64,000 nucleotides of DNA from Chloroflexota bacterium (GTDB lineage Bacteria > Chloroflexota > Dormibacteria > Dormibacterales > Dormibacteraceae). The stretch covers positions 62,001 through 126,000 of the forward strand of contig VBGP01000008.1 of NCBI GenBank assembly GCA_005880795.1, in the 5' to 3' direction. Of this stretch, positions 7,326 through 16,035 are shown piece by piece; the first letter of the stretch is position 1; every line of letters starts with the position of its first letter. Below the pieces are notes generated by a model, which was not told the origin of the DNA, searched no databases, and worked only from the letters and a program-made list of their open reading frames with translations. Both the position numbers and the translations under genes were made by a program.

Positions 7326-7829
7326 GTGACAACTCCCGCCGAAGGACACCTTATCAAGAAGTACGCAAACCGCAAGCTTTATGACACTCGCACAAGTCGG
7401 TACATCACGCTGGAGGGAATCGCGCAGCTGGTGCGCGACGGCCACGAGATCAAGGTCGTGGACCGCGACAACGGCAATGACCTTACGCACGTGACGCTGT
7501 CGCAGATCGTGCTGTCGGAAGAGAAACGCGGCCCCGCTCGGCTGGTCGACGCCGGTGGCGAGATGCTGCATGATCGTGGTCAGGCGCTGCTCGATTACGT
7601 GAAAAAGACGCTCAATGTCCCGGCCGACCTGCGGAACCAGGTCGAGCGCCGGCGCGAAGGTCTCGAGACGATGGCCGATGACACCATCGAGCGAGCGCTT
7701 CGGCGCCTACGCATTCCGACCCGCCGCGACATCGACAGGATCAACGATCGACTGGACAAGCTGGCGCTCCAGATTCGGAAGGTGAACGGCGCTAAGACGG
7801 GACCGCGTAGACGAAAGGCTTCTCGCTGA
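7326..7829 (+). CDS. Polyhydroxyalkanoate synthesis regulator (PhaR-like)
   Basis: This 167-residue protein has the PHB/PHA accumulation regulator DNA-binding domain in its first ~65 residues: IKKYANRKLYDTRTSRYITLE, with IAQLVRDGHEIKVVD and DLTHVTLSQIVL after it. The rest is helical and charged, with a basic C-terminus RRRKASR. In PHA producers such proteins bind phasin and their own promoters and sense PHA granules. No PHA synthase lies in this window, so the target pathway is inferred only. The GTG start at 7326 follows a -10-like TAAACT. The 3' end overlaps the convergent DUF881 gene by 38 bases. Confidence 0.8.
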   Translation: MTTPAEGHLIKKYANRKLYDTRTSRYITLEGIAQLVRDGHEIKVVDRDNGNDLTHVTLSQIVLSEEKRGPARLVDAGGEMLHDRGQALLDYVKKTLNVPADLRNQVERRREGLETMADDTIERALRRLRIPTRRDIDRINDRLDKLALQIRKVNGAKTGPRRRKASR

Positions 7830-8484
7830 TCACTGAGCGGATGACGACGTCAGTCTCGATCCTGTAAGTCGCCTGTCGAACGCGCCGGTCGGCGCGCAGC
7901 TGCTGCGCCATCAGGTCAGCGATGAGACCGAGCCGGTTGGGGTCGCCGATCACCGTGATCGTCCAAGGAGGTGACACCGTTACGCCATCGATCGCAACGC
8001 CACCGCTCGTCTGATAAACCGGCACGCCCATCACCAGGCGATGGCCGTTGACGTCAATCGCTTCGGCCCCACCCGCCGCAAGGTTGTTCAGCGTGTCCTG
8101 CAGGTCGAGCGCGGTCAGGCCGCTGGCGTCGATCTCGATCACGACCCCGGGTCCGTGCACGGGGATCAATCCCTCGATCGCGCGAAGCCTGTCCGCTTCG
8201 CTGTTCAGCACCTGGTCGGCGGCGCCGCTCTGGCCGGACTGGAGCCGGGTCCGGAGGCTGGTCAGATCCGCCTTCTCTTTATCAAGAGAGTCGTTGGCCT
8301 GGTGCAGGTCGTCGATGAGAAATGCGAGGGCTGTGGCGTCGGTACCGACCAGGCTGCGCTGCACCTCCGCCTCGCTGCGAAGCTGAATTGTCGCGACCAG
8401 CGCAACCAGGAGCGCGATCAGCCACACGCTGACCCCGCGCCCGCGGCTCGGCCGGCGACCCGTGGACCTAGGCCGGGCTGACAT
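7792..8484 (-). CDS. DUF881 family membrane-anchored protein (second of pair)
   Basis: This 230-residue protein has a basic N-terminus, one membrane segment (VWLIALLVALVATIQL), a coiled-coil stretch and then the DUF881 core. The core includes GPGVVIEIDASG, LQDTLNNLAAGGAEAIDVNGHRL and WTITVIGDPNRL. DUF881 proteins are extracytoplasmic, often encoded near cell-division or sporulation-like genes in Gram-positives, and have no assigned activity. It follows a paralogue in the same operon, overlapping it by 17 bases. Both begin with MSAR. Confidence 0.83.
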   Translation of the reverse strand: MSARPRSTGRRPSRGRGVSVWLIALLVALVATIQLRSEAEVQRSLVGTDATALAFLIDDLHQANDSLDKEKADLTSLRTRLQSGQSGAADQVLNSEADRLRAIEGLIPVHGPGVVIEIDASGLTALDLQDTLNNLAAGGAEAIDVNGHRLVMGVPVYQTSGGVAIDGVTVSPPWTITVIGDPNRLGLIADLMAQQLRADRRVRQATYRIETDVVIRSVISEKPFVYAVPS

Positions 8485-9190
8485 GCGTGATCTGAAGGCT
8501 CGAGTCGTACGGGGGCAGCGATAGGTTGGGGCTTCCCTCGAAGGTCATATGCAGCTGGAACTGGATCTGCCGAGCTCGGATGCCGGGCAGCTCCGACGGG
8601 TCGTCGAGCGCGGCCACCATCCGGTTCCGATCGCCGACCGCGATGATCCTTATGGGCGACGACTGCGGTGGTCCCTGGTCGATGACGATCTCGCCCGCGG
8701 AGCCCGAGAACGCGGTGAGCGGAGTGATGCGCCGGTCGTTCACGGCAACGCCCTCGGCCCCCTGGGCGAACAGCAGGTTGACCACATCCTGCACGTCCTG
8801 GAAGTTGATCAGGTAGCCGGTCTGGCCGCCGGTGTCCGGGCCAGGAAAGCCGTTGCGCAGATCCACCTTGACGCCAGGGCCGTGGACGGCCACGAGCCCC
8901 GCGTGGGCACGCAGGTCGCTGACCTGGTTGCGCAGCGCCTGGGTCTCGGCGGAGCGAGCCGCGGCTTCAGATTCGAGTGCGTCGATCTGGCCCCTCAACG
9001 CGGCGATCTGGCGCCGAGAGTCGGCATTGGTGGCTTCGAGCTCCTGCACGCTGCGCACCAGTGCCTGGTAGCGCGCGACCTGGTTCGACGGCGTAAGCAG
9101 CTGCGCCTTGATCTGGCCGGCCAGGACAAATCCGGTCGCCAGGGCCACGACGGCCAAGAGTGCGAGGCTGGCGGCATGCCGGGCTGACAT
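8468..9190 (-). CDS. DUF881 family membrane-anchored protein (first of pair)
   Basis: This 240-residue paralogue of the downstream gene has an N-terminal membrane anchor (AASLALLAVVALATGFVLAG), a long coiled coil covering roughly residues 40-90 (ELEATNADSRRQIAALRGQI is part of it) and a DUF881 core with GPGVKVDLRNG, INFQDVQDVVNLLFAQGAEGVAVND and RIIAVGDRNRM. ATG 9190 is chosen over the in-frame TTG at 9199. The pair is probably a heterodimer or a tandem duplication; function unknown. Confidence 0.82.
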   Translation of the reverse strand: MSARHAASLALLAVVALATGFVLAGQIKAQLLTPSNQVARYQALVRSVQELEATNADSRRQIAALRGQIDALESEAAARSAETQALRNQVSDLRAHAGLVAVHGPGVKVDLRNGFPGPDTGGQTGYLINFQDVQDVVNLLFAQGAEGVAVNDRRITPLTAFSGSAGEIVIDQGPPQSSPIRIIAVGDRNRMVAALDDPSELPGIRARQIQFQLHMTFEGSPNLSLPPYDSSLQITHVSPA

Positions 9191-9246
9191 TGCTGTCAAT
9201 TCTCAGCCACCCATGAATCCCGGGCGTTACTATCGGAGGTCGCCAC

Positions 9247-10503
9247 ATGGCGGTCGAAATCCGCGCCTCCGCATTCCAGACCGCTCAGCGGCGTTTCGAC
9301 GCCGCGGCGGATGTGATCGGCCTCTCCGACGACGCGCGCAAAGGCCTCCGCGAGGTCAAACGCGAGCTGACGGTGCACTTTCCTGTCCGCATGGACAACG
9401 GCTCGGTCCACGTGTTCACGGGCTGGCGCGTGCAGCACAACATCAGCCGCGGCCCCGCCAAAGGCGGCGTCCGCTACCACCCCGACGTCAACCTCGACCT
9501 CGTCAAGGCGCTCGCCATGCTGATGACCTGGAAGTGCGCGGCGGTGGGCATTCCCTACGGCGGATCGAAGGGTGCGGTGGCGGTCGACCCATACAAGCTG
9601 TCGTCCAATGAGCTGGAGCACCTGACCCGGCGCTACGCGACAGAGATCTCTATTCTCATCGGCCCGGAGAAGGACATCCCCGCGCCGGACATGGGCACCA
9701 ACCCGCAGGTGATGGCCTGGATCATGGATACGATTTCGATGCACCAGGGCCATTCGGTCACGGCCTCGGTGACGGGCAAGCCGGTCGACGTGGGCGGATC
9801 GGAGGGACGGACCGAAGCTCCCGGCCGCGGCGCGACCTACCTCACGCTCGAAGCCCTCAAATATCTCCACATCGATGAGGAGACGCCGACGGTCGCCGTG
9901 CAGGGTTATGGCCAGGTCGGTCGCTCCGCGACACGTCTTCTGTCTGAGGCGGGCTTGCGCATCGTCGCCGTCAGCGACTCGAAGGGTGGCGTGTACAACC
10001 CGAACGGCCTCGACCTTGCGGCTCTCGACGAGCATCGCCAGGTGCGCGGCGGGGTCGGTGGTTTCAAAAAGGCCGACGCCGTGAGCAACGCAGAGCTGCT
10101 CGAGCTGCCGGTCACGGTGCTGGTGCCGGCCGCGGTGCAGGACCAGATCACCGAGCGGAACGCGGGGCGCATCAAGGCCCGCCTGATCACGGAGGGAGCA
10201 AACGCTGCGGTGACGCCCGAGGCTGATCCCATCCTCCACGACCGCGGAGTTTTCGTCGTGCCGGACATCATCGCCAATGCGGGCGGGGTGGTCGTGTCGT
10301 ATTTCGAGTGGGTGCAGGACCTGCAAGCCTTCTTCTGGGAGGAGGAGGAGATCAACACCAAGCTCCACCATGTGATCACCCGCGCGTTTTACGAGATCCT
10401 GCACACCTCGGTGAACAAGCGCATCGACATGCGCGCCGCGGCGTACGCGCTAGCAGTTCAGCGCGTGGCCAACGCGACGACGGTCCGGGGTATATATCCA
10501 TAA
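9247..10503 (+). CDS. gdhA: Glutamate dehydrogenase (Glu/Leu/Phe/Val family)
   Basis: This 418-residue enzyme interconverts glutamate and 2-oxoglutarate plus ammonia with NAD(P). The substrate domain shows GWRVQHNISRGPAKGGVRYHP, MTWKCAAVGIPYGGSKGAV with the catalytic lysine, and the metal/aspartate region DIPAPDMGT. The Rossmann domain has the GYGQVG dinucleotide motif, and TEGANAAVT follows. Length is standard for hexameric bacterial enzymes (~415). The start is well supported by GGAGG 9 bases upstream of ATG 9247, and TACTAT at 9228-9233 may be its -10 box. Confidence 0.93.
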   Translation: MAVEIRASAFQTAQRRFDAAADVIGLSDDARKGLREVKRELTVHFPVRMDNGSVHVFTGWRVQHNISRGPAKGGVRYHPDVNLDLVKALAMLMTWKCAAVGIPYGGSKGAVAVDPYKLSSNELEHLTRRYATEISILIGPEKDIPAPDMGTNPQVMAWIMDTISMHQGHSVTASVTGKPVDVGGSEGRTEAPGRGATYLTLEALKYLHIDEETPTVAVQGYGQVGRSATRLLSEAGLRIVAVSDSKGGVYNPNGLDLAALDEHRQVRGGVGGFKKADAVSNAELLELPVTVLVPAAVQDQITERNAGRIKARLITEGANAAVTPEADPILHDRGVFVVPDIIANAGGVVVSYFEWVQDLQAFFWEEEEINTKLHHVITRAFYEILHTSVNKRIDMRAAAYALAVQRVANATTVRGIYP

Positions 10504-10513
10504 TCGGGAGTCG

Positions 10514-11554
10514 ATGACTCCCAATCGCGTTCTCGTGACCGGCGTGTCCAACCCTCTCGGCGCGGAGGTTGCGCGCCGCCTCGCCCCGCAGGTCCCCCAC
10601 CTCTTCGGCTGCGATGTGGCCGATCCCGTGAGCGCGCTCGAAGAGATGGACTTCGTCCATGCCGACACACGTCTGTCGGTGATCGGAAAACTGGTCCGCC
10701 AGCTGCACATCGACACGGTCGTGCATCTGGCCGTGATGGTCGATTCGCCGCACGACGTACGGTCGATTCACGAGACTGACGTCATCGGCACGATGAACCT
10801 GCTTGTCGGCTGCGCGGCGCCATCCAGCCCGGTCCGTAAGCTGGTTGTCAAGTCGAGCCAGGCCATCTACGGCGCGGCGCCGAATGACCCGTCCTTCTTC
10901 TCTGAGGACATGACCAACTGGGAAAGGATCGCGTCCGGTGTGACCCGCGACCTGCTCGAGATGGAGCAGCTGGTCAGCGAGTTTGCGCTGCGCAACGAAC
11001 ACTGCGATGTGACCGTGCTGCGGCTGGGCTATCGAGTGAGCGAGGACACGAGCCTTGCGCATTACCTATCGCTGCCAATCGTTCCCACCTTCGCCGGCTA
11101 CGACCCACGCCTCCAGCTGCTCCACGAGGATGACGCGGCCGAGGCCATCATCCGGTCCGTGGTGGGCGCCCATCCCGGCGTCTTCAACGTCGCCGGCGAG
11201 GGCGTGATCTTGCTGAGCCAGGCGATCGGGATCATGGGCGGGCGAGCGGCTCCGATCCTTCCGCCCTATGGCAAGTGGTTTTCCCGCTTGGGCTTGAGAA
11301 TGCTGGCCGGCGTCGACCTGCCCTCGCACCTCGCCGAGATGATCGCTTTCGGGTCGGTCATGGATTGCGCGCGATCGGCGGCCGAGTTTAGGTGGACACC
11401 TGCGTTCAGCTCGCGCCAGACCATGGACGCGTTGGCACAGGGCAAGCAGGTCGAGCTGATCGAAACGCCGTCCCCGCCGCAGGAATACGAGCTTCAGGTG
11501 TACCTCCAGCAAAGGCGGCGCAGAGAGCGAAACCTCATTGCGGAGCGCAATTGA
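10514..11554 (+). CDS. NAD-dependent epimerase/dehydratase family protein
   Basis: This 346-residue extended-SDR protein has an N-terminal Rossmann turn TGVSNPLGAEVA, in which the usual second glycine of TGxxGxxG is replaced by asparagine. It then has VVHLAVMVDSP and VKSSQAIYGA, the SS...Y site; no lysine follows at the usual YxxxK spacing. It is translationally coupled (TTGA overlap) to an acyltransferase, the same pairing seen for mycobacterial Rv0501/Rv0502. That context suggests a role in lipid or cell-envelope metabolism, but the substrate is unknown. Confidence 0.75.
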   Translation: MTPNRVLVTGVSNPLGAEVARRLAPQVPHLFGCDVADPVSALEEMDFVHADTRLSVIGKLVRQLHIDTVVHLAVMVDSPHDVRSIHETDVIGTMNLLVGCAAPSSPVRKLVVKSSQAIYGAAPNDPSFFSEDMTNWERIASGVTRDLLEMEQLVSEFALRNEHCDVTVLRLGYRVSEDTSLAHYLSLPIVPTFAGYDPRLQLLHEDDAAEAIIRSVVGAHPGVFNVAGEGVILLSQAIGIMGGRAAPILPPYGKWFSRLGLRMLAGVDLPSHLAEMIAFGSVMDCARSAAEFRWTPAFSSRQTMDALAQGKQVELIETPSPPQEYELQVYLQQRRRRERNLIAERN

Positions 11555-12585
11555 TCGCCGAGAAGACGCCTGCCCAGAGGCGAGCCACGAGCAAGAAGGC
11601 CGAGATCCTGGCGCCGAGGCAGGGTTTGCGGCTGCCCATGCCGATCCGCCGCCTCCAGCGCCAGGCGCCGTTCCTCGCCTTGCAGGCGGCCGGCGAGCTG
11701 TCGTCGCGACTGCGCGCGCTGACCGGCCACGAAGTCATCGACCTGAACCGGATCATGGAGGTGGTCCAGTTCATCTATCAGCAGCGCGAACTGGCCCGGC
11801 GCGGGCCGAACTACGCCGTCGACGACTTTGGCTTCGATCCGCAGTGGACCGAATCCTTCATCGCCGTATTCAAGTCGCTGTATCGCGACTACTGGCGTGT
11901 CGAGGCAACCGGCGTCGAGCATGTCCCGGCGACCGGACGCGCGCTGCTCGTCGCCAACCATGCGGGCGTGCTGCCGTGGGACGGGGCCATGATCAAGACA
12001 GCGGTCTTCACCGAGCACTCCCGACCGCGCCACGTCCGCGCGCTGGTCGCAAGCCAGTTCATGGGCATGCCGCTGATGAGCTGGTTCTTGCGCAGGACGG
12101 GGCAGGCGGTCGGTCACCCTGAGGACACGCGACGGCTGCTCGAGCGCGACGAGCTCGTTCTGGTTTTTCCGGAAGGCACGCGCGGCACCGGCAAGGGCTT
12201 CAAGGACCGCTACCGGCTGCGCAGGTTCGGCCGTGGTGGGTTCGCCGCCACCGCGATCCGAGCCCAGGCGCCGATCATTCCGATCTCCGTGGTGGGGTCG
12301 GAGGAGATCTATCCGATGCTGGGCGACCTCAGGCCCGTGGCGCGGTTCCTGGGCCTCCCTTACTTCCCGGTCACGCCGTTCTGGCCGTGGCTCGGACCGC
12401 TCGGCATGATCCCGTTGCCGAGCAAGTGGCGGATCCAGTTCCATCCCCCCGTCGAGGTTTCGAACCTGCCCCCGAACACGGCCGAAGACCAGCACCAGGT
12501 CATGGCGCTCGCCGACGACGTGCGCGACACGATCCAGCGCGGGATCTACGAGAACCTGAAACTGCGGAGAGGTGTCTTTCTCTAA
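11551..12585 (+). CDS. Lysophospholipid acyltransferase family protein (PlsC-like)
   Basis: This 344-residue protein has the glycerolipid acyltransferase signature. LLVANHAGVLPWDGAM holds the catalytic NHxxxxxD-type motif (one residue longer than canonical NHxxxxD), VFPEGTRGTGK holds motif III, and IIPISVVGSEE holds motif IV. About 110 residues of charged, helical N-terminus precede the domain. TTG 11551 is the chosen start, forming a 4-base TTGA overlap with the epimerase stop. The reaction would be acyl transfer to a lyso- or glycerol-phosphate acceptor at the membrane. Confidence 0.8.
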   Translation: MIAEKTPAQRRATSKKAEILAPRQGLRLPMPIRRLQRQAPFLALQAAGELSSRLRALTGHEVIDLNRIMEVVQFIYQQRELARRGPNYAVDDFGFDPQWTESFIAVFKSLYRDYWRVEATGVEHVPATGRALLVANHAGVLPWDGAMIKTAVFTEHSRPRHVRALVASQFMGMPLMSWFLRRTGQAVGHPEDTRRLLERDELVLVFPEGTRGTGKGFKDRYRLRRFGRGGFAATAIRAQAPIIPISVVGSEEIYPMLGDLRPVARFLGLPYFPVTPFWPWLGPLGMIPLPSKWRIQFHPPVEVSNLPPNTAEDQHQVMALADDVRDTIQRGIYENLKLRRGVFL

Positions 12586-12596
12586 CTCTGTCCCGT

Positions 12597-13019
12597 CTAC
12601 TTGATGACTGGAATCTCGCGCTCCGGCTCGGGCGACTCGACGATGTCGAGCGCGGTTGCCTGGCTGATCCAGTACTGAACGTCGGTCACGCCTGGCGCGC
12701 CCGCCAGACCGATCGCTTCCAGAAGCTCTGCGTGCAGCGTGTTCGCGTCCTGCGCGCGGAGGTCTTGCATCGAGTGGATGCCAAGGCGCCGGACCAGCGG
12801 AATCCACCGGTCCATGCCCGATACCTCGAGCAATGTGCACTGGTGCACGAACTCGAGCAGACGTTCTTTGGTGATGCCAGTTTTTTTCGAGAGGCGCTTG
12901 CGATCGATGTCCAGTGATGCGCGGTGAAGAAGTTGGTTCGTGTGACGGATCCCGACCGCGCGCAATCGCTGCACGTCGGACTCCGAGATACCGTTCAGGT
13001 ACTCGAGCGTTCGGTACAT
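12597..13019 (-). CDS. DUF4332 domain protein (helix-hairpin-helix-like)
   Basis: This 140-residue soluble protein matches DUF4332, a pair of helix-hairpin-helix-like modules. The first unit is LNGISESDVQRLRAVGIRHT..LL with KKTGITKERLLEFV. The second is MDRWIPLVRRLGIHSMQDL with GLAGAPGVTDVQYWI. Such modules usually mediate DNA or protein contacts, but DUF4332 has no defined role. The gene ends 11 bases from the convergent acyltransferase and starts just upstream of, and divergent from, guaB3. Confidence 0.75.
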   Translation of the reverse strand: MYRTLEYLNGISESDVQRLRAVGIRHTNQLLHRASLDIDRKRLSKKTGITKERLLEFVHQCTLLEVSGMDRWIPLVRRLGIHSMQDLRAQDANTLHAELLEAIGLAGAPGVTDVQYWISQATALDIVESPEPEREIPVIK

Positions 13020-13041
13020 CGATCACAGGATAGTGTCCGGG

Positions 13042-13047
13042 TATAAT
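13042..13047 (+). promoter_or_regulatory. Consensus -10 box (TATAAT) of the guaB3-guaA operon
   Basis: A perfect TATAAT lies 22 bp beyond the divergent DUF4332 start and about 38 bp before the proposed guaB3 start. Transcription would begin near 13054, leaving a short leader with GGAG at 13071-13074. No clear TTGACA was found at the expected distance. Confidence 0.6.
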
Positions 13048-13084
13048 CAGCGAACCCCGCCCCATTCAATGGAGTAAACACACC

Positions 13085-14299
13085 CTGAATCAGAGCCGGA
13101 TCGAGACCCGAGAAGAGATTTCCCGGGAGCAGTCTGGCCTCGAGATCGGGATCGGCCGCCGCGCCCGCCGCGCCTACGGCTTCGACGAGGTCGCGTTGGT
13201 GCCGGGTGGCGTGACGTTGAATCCCGATGAGGTCGACATTACATTTGCGATGGGCAATCGCGTTCATCTCCCGCTGCCTTTCTGGGGCTCGGCGATGGAC
13301 GGCGTCGTCGACCTGGAGTTTGCGATTGCGATGGGGAAGCTCGGTGGCGTGGCCGTGCTCAACCTCGACGGAGTGCACACGCGATACGAGGATTCGGCTC
13401 CGATCATCAAGAAGATCGCGGAGGCCGACCGCTCGACGGTCAACGCCGTTCTCAAGGAGGCATACCGCGAGCCCGTCAAGCCGAAGCTGATCGTCGAGCG
13501 CATCAAGGCGGTCAAGGCGGCCGGGGTCACCTGCGCCGTGTCCACGATTCCCGCTCGCGCCGAGGAGCGTGCAGAAGCGGTGCAGAAAGCGGGCGCAGAC
13601 GTTTACGTCGTGCAGGGCACCGTGCTCACGGCACGACACTCCTCGCGCTCCTACCACCAACTTTCTTTCGAAGAGCTGGTCAAGGCGTGCGAGATCCCAG
13701 TGGTCGTCGGCAACTGCGTCCACTACGAGACCGCGCTCGAGCTCATGGAGACCGGCATCGCCGGCATCCTTGTCGGCGTCGGTCCGGGGGCGGCCTGCAC
13801 GACCCGCGGCGTGCTCGGCGTCGGAGTTCCGCAGGTAACCGCGACGGCCGATGTCGCCGCCGCTCGCGATGAGCACATGAGACGTGGCGGCATGCGCGTA
13901 GCGGTCATCACCGACGGAGGCATGCGCATCGGCGCGGACATATGCAAGGCGTTTGCCTCTGGAGCGGACGCCGTGATGATTGGAACGCCCCTCGCCGGCG
14001 CGGAAGAGTCCGCGTCCAGGGGTTTCAACTGGGGCATGGCGACTCCGGATCCCAACCTCCCGCGCGGCACCCGCATCCAGGTCGGCACCAAGGCTACGCT
14101 GCGCGAGATCCTGGTCGGTCCCGCCCGAGTCGATGACGGCACGCAGAACTTCGCGGGTGCGCTGCGGTCGGCGCTCGGCGTGTGCGGCGCGCGCGACATC
14201 GCCGAGTTCCAGCACACCGAGATGGTGATCGCGCCGTCGATCGTCTCCGAGGGCAAGGTGTTTCAGCAGGCCCAGCACGTGGGCATGGGCAAGTCCTGA
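13085..14299 (+). CDS. guaB: GuaB3-family IMP dehydrogenase (no CBS domains)
   Basis: This protein of about 404 residues oxidises IMP to XMP with NAD, the first step to GMP. It carries the GuaB3 N-terminal signature [34 protein letters not shown], the phosphate-site GILVGVGPG and the catalytic-cysteine loop [15 protein letters not shown]. The tandem CBS regulatory domain of ordinary GuaB is absent. No ATG, GTG or TTG precedes the conserved N-terminus in frame (stop at 13031). The first canonical codon, TTG 13196, would delete it, so CTG 13085, with GGAG 10 bases upstream, is proposed. guaA follows directly. Confidence 0.85.
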   Translation: MNQSRIETREEISREQSGLEIGIGRRARRAYGFDEVALVPGGVTLNPDEVDITFAMGNRVHLPLPFWGSAMDGVVDLEFAIAMGKLGGVAVLNLDGVHTRYEDSAPIIKKIAEADRSTVNAVLKEAYREPVKPKLIVERIKAVKAAGVTCAVSTIPARAEERAEAVQKAGADVYVVQGTVLTARHSSRSYHQLSFEELVKACEIPVVVGNCVHYETALELMETGIAGILVGVGPGAACTTRGVLGVGVPQVTATADVAAARDEHMRRGGMRVAVITDGGMRIGADICKAFASGADAVMIGTPLAGAEESASRGFNWGMATPDPNLPRGTRIQVGTKATLREILVGPARVDDGTQNFAGALRSALGVCGARDIAEFQHTEMVIAPSIVSEGKVFQQAQHVGMGKS

Positions 14300-14346
14300 G
14301 CCAGACCGCCTCGGCACGGCGGGAAGAAGTCGACAGCGGCGCGCGT

Positions 14347-15882
14347 TTGCAGACGGTTTTCGTGCTCGACTTTGGCTCCCAGTTCAGCCAGCTCATCGCT
14401 CGCCGGGTCCGCGAAGCCAACGTCTACTGCGAGCTGGTGCCTGGCGCGACGCCATGGCCGGAGCTGCAGAAGCGGCACCCGGCCGGGCTGATCTTGAGCG
14501 GCGGCCCGTCGAGCGTCTACGACCCTGGCGCACCGCAGGTCGACCCCGCGGCTCTACGGTCGGGTGTCCCTGTGCTCGGCATCTGTTACGGGATGCAGCT
14601 CATTGCCCATCACCTGGGGGGCAAGGTCGACCCTGGCCACGCTCGTGAGTACGGGCCGGCGCTTCTCTCGGTGCACGAACCGAACGCGCTCTTCCGAGGC
14701 CTGCATGGCGAGCTCCCGGTGTGGATGAGCCATGGTGACCACGTCAGCGAGATGCCGCCGGGCTTCCAGCTGCTCGCCACCAGCGGCAACTCACCGGTTG
14801 CTGCGTTCACCAACGGAAAGGGCATATTCGGCATCCAGTTCCACCCCGAGGTCGCGCACACGCCGAGCGGGCGCGAGGTGCTGCGCAATTTCCTTTTCGG
14901 CGTCTGTCACTGCACTCCGTCGTGGACCGCGGGGTCCTTTATCGCCGCGGCGACCGACAGCATCCGCGCCCAGGTCGGCACCGGCCGTGTCATCTGCGCC
15001 CTGTCTGGCGGAGTCGACTCGGCCGTCGCCGCGACGCTGGTGCACCGCGCGATCGGGGATCAGCTCACTTGCGTGTTCGTCAACAACGGTTTGCTTCGCA
15101 AAGAGGAGCCCGAGCGGGTGCTCGACGTGATGCACGGGAACCTGGACATGAACATTCGGTACGTCGATGCGACCGAGCGCTTTCTCGCGGCGCTGCGAGG
15201 GGTCATCGACCCGGAGCAGAAGCGCCGGATCGTCGGGCGAGAATTCATCTCCGTCTTCGAGGCTGAGGCGGCGAGCCTCGGCCAAATCGACTTCCTCGCC
15301 CAGGGCACCCTGTATCCGGACGTCATCGAGTCGACCGCGCCCGACGTCTCGTCCACGGCATCCAAGATCAAGACCCACCACAACGTCGGCGGGCTGCCGC
15401 CTGGCCTGCGTTTCCAGCTCATCGAGCCGCTGCGCTACCTGTTCAAGGACGAAGTGCGCGCGGTTGGTCTCGAGCTGGGCATGCCGCAGGAGATGGTCTA
15501 CCGCCAGCCGTTCCCCGGCCCGGGCCTGGCGATCCGCTGCCTGGGTGAGGTCACGGCCGAGCGACTCGAGATCCTGCGCAACGCCGACTGGGTCGTGGTG
15601 GACGAGATCAAGCGCAACGGCCTGTACCGCCAGGTCTGGCAGTCGTTCGCGGTGCTCACGCCGCTCGAAACCGTCGGGGTCATGGGCGACTACCGGACCT
15701 ACGCGAACGTCGTCGCGGTGCGGGTGGTGACCAGCGAGGACGCGATGACCGCCGATTGGGCGCGCGTGCCCTACGAGGTGCTGGCGCGGATCAGCAACCG
15801 GATCGTGAACGAGGTGAAGGGCGTGAACCGCGTGGTGTTCGACATCACCTCCAAGCCGCCCGGCACCATCGAGTGGGAGTGA
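14347..15882 (+). CDS. guaA: GMP synthase (glutamine-hydrolysing)
   Basis: This 511-residue two-domain enzyme aminates XMP to GMP using glutamine and ATP. The N-terminal class I amidotransferase starts [19 protein letters not shown], has the nucleophile in VLGICYGMQ and the catalytic HPE in [10 protein letters not shown]. The C-terminal ATP-pyrophosphatase domain has the P-loop [10 protein letters not shown] and the dimerisation end [19 protein letters not shown] 14347 gives the family-typical N-terminus. CTG 14296, in a CTGA overlap with the guaB3 stop, would add 17 residues and is an alternative, since no strong ribosome binding site precedes 14347. Confidence 0.93.
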   Translation: MQTVFVLDFGSQFSQLIARRVREANVYCELVPGATPWPELQKRHPAGLILSGGPSSVYDPGAPQVDPAALRSGVPVLGICYGMQLIAHHLGGKVDPGHAREYGPALLSVHEPNALFRGLHGELPVWMSHGDHVSEMPPGFQLLATSGNSPVAAFTNGKGIFGIQFHPEVAHTPSGREVLRNFLFGVCHCTPSWTAGSFIAAATDSIRAQVGTGRVICALSGGVDSAVAATLVHRAIGDQLTCVFVNNGLLRKEEPERVLDVMHGNLDMNIRYVDATERFLAALRGVIDPEQKRRIVGREFISVFEAEAASLGQIDFLAQGTLYPDVIESTAPDVSSTASKIKTHHNVGGLPPGLRFQLIEPLRYLFKDEVRAVGLELGMPQEMVYRQPFPGPGLAIRCLGEVTAERLEILRNADWVVVDEIKRNGLYRQVWQSFAVLTPLETVGVMGDYRTYANVVAVRVVTSEDAMTADWARVPYEVLARISNRIVNEVKGVNRVVFDITSKPPGTIEWE

Positions 15883-15890
15883 CATAACCT

Positions 15891-15952
15891 CGGATAGTCC
15901 GGACTATCCGGGATCTGGCCCGACCAATAGTTCGGTTAGTCCGGACTATCAG
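15891..15952. promoter_or_regulatory. Paired palindrome element upstream of purD
   Basis: CGGATAGTCCGGACTATCCG at 15891-15910 is a perfect 20-bp palindrome. A second, imperfect copy, CGGTTAGTCCGGACTATCAG, lies at 15933-15952. Their centres (15900.5 and 15942.5) are 42 bp apart, four helical turns, so two dimers would sit on the same DNA face. The same arrangement occurs upstream of the glycerate kinase gene. This looks like a double operator for an unidentified regulator; a dispersed repeat is the alternative. Confidence 0.65.
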
Positions 15953-16035
15953 GGAGAGATAGCTGCTCTCACCAGCACTGTGCTTCTGCTCGCCTTCCGG
16001 TTGTGGCCACGGGCCGGCCGCGCTCAAGCACCGCA

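Noticed and set aside
14296..14346. CTG 14296 as the guaA start
   Set aside because: It makes a CTGA overlap like other junctions, but TTG 14347 gives the family-typical N-terminus, so it was kept only as an alternative and not counted as a firm CTG case.
15953..16035. Search for a purine riboswitch or small RNA in the purD leader
   Set aside because: No conserved riboswitch core was visible; only the paired palindromes and weak GC-rich self-complementarity.
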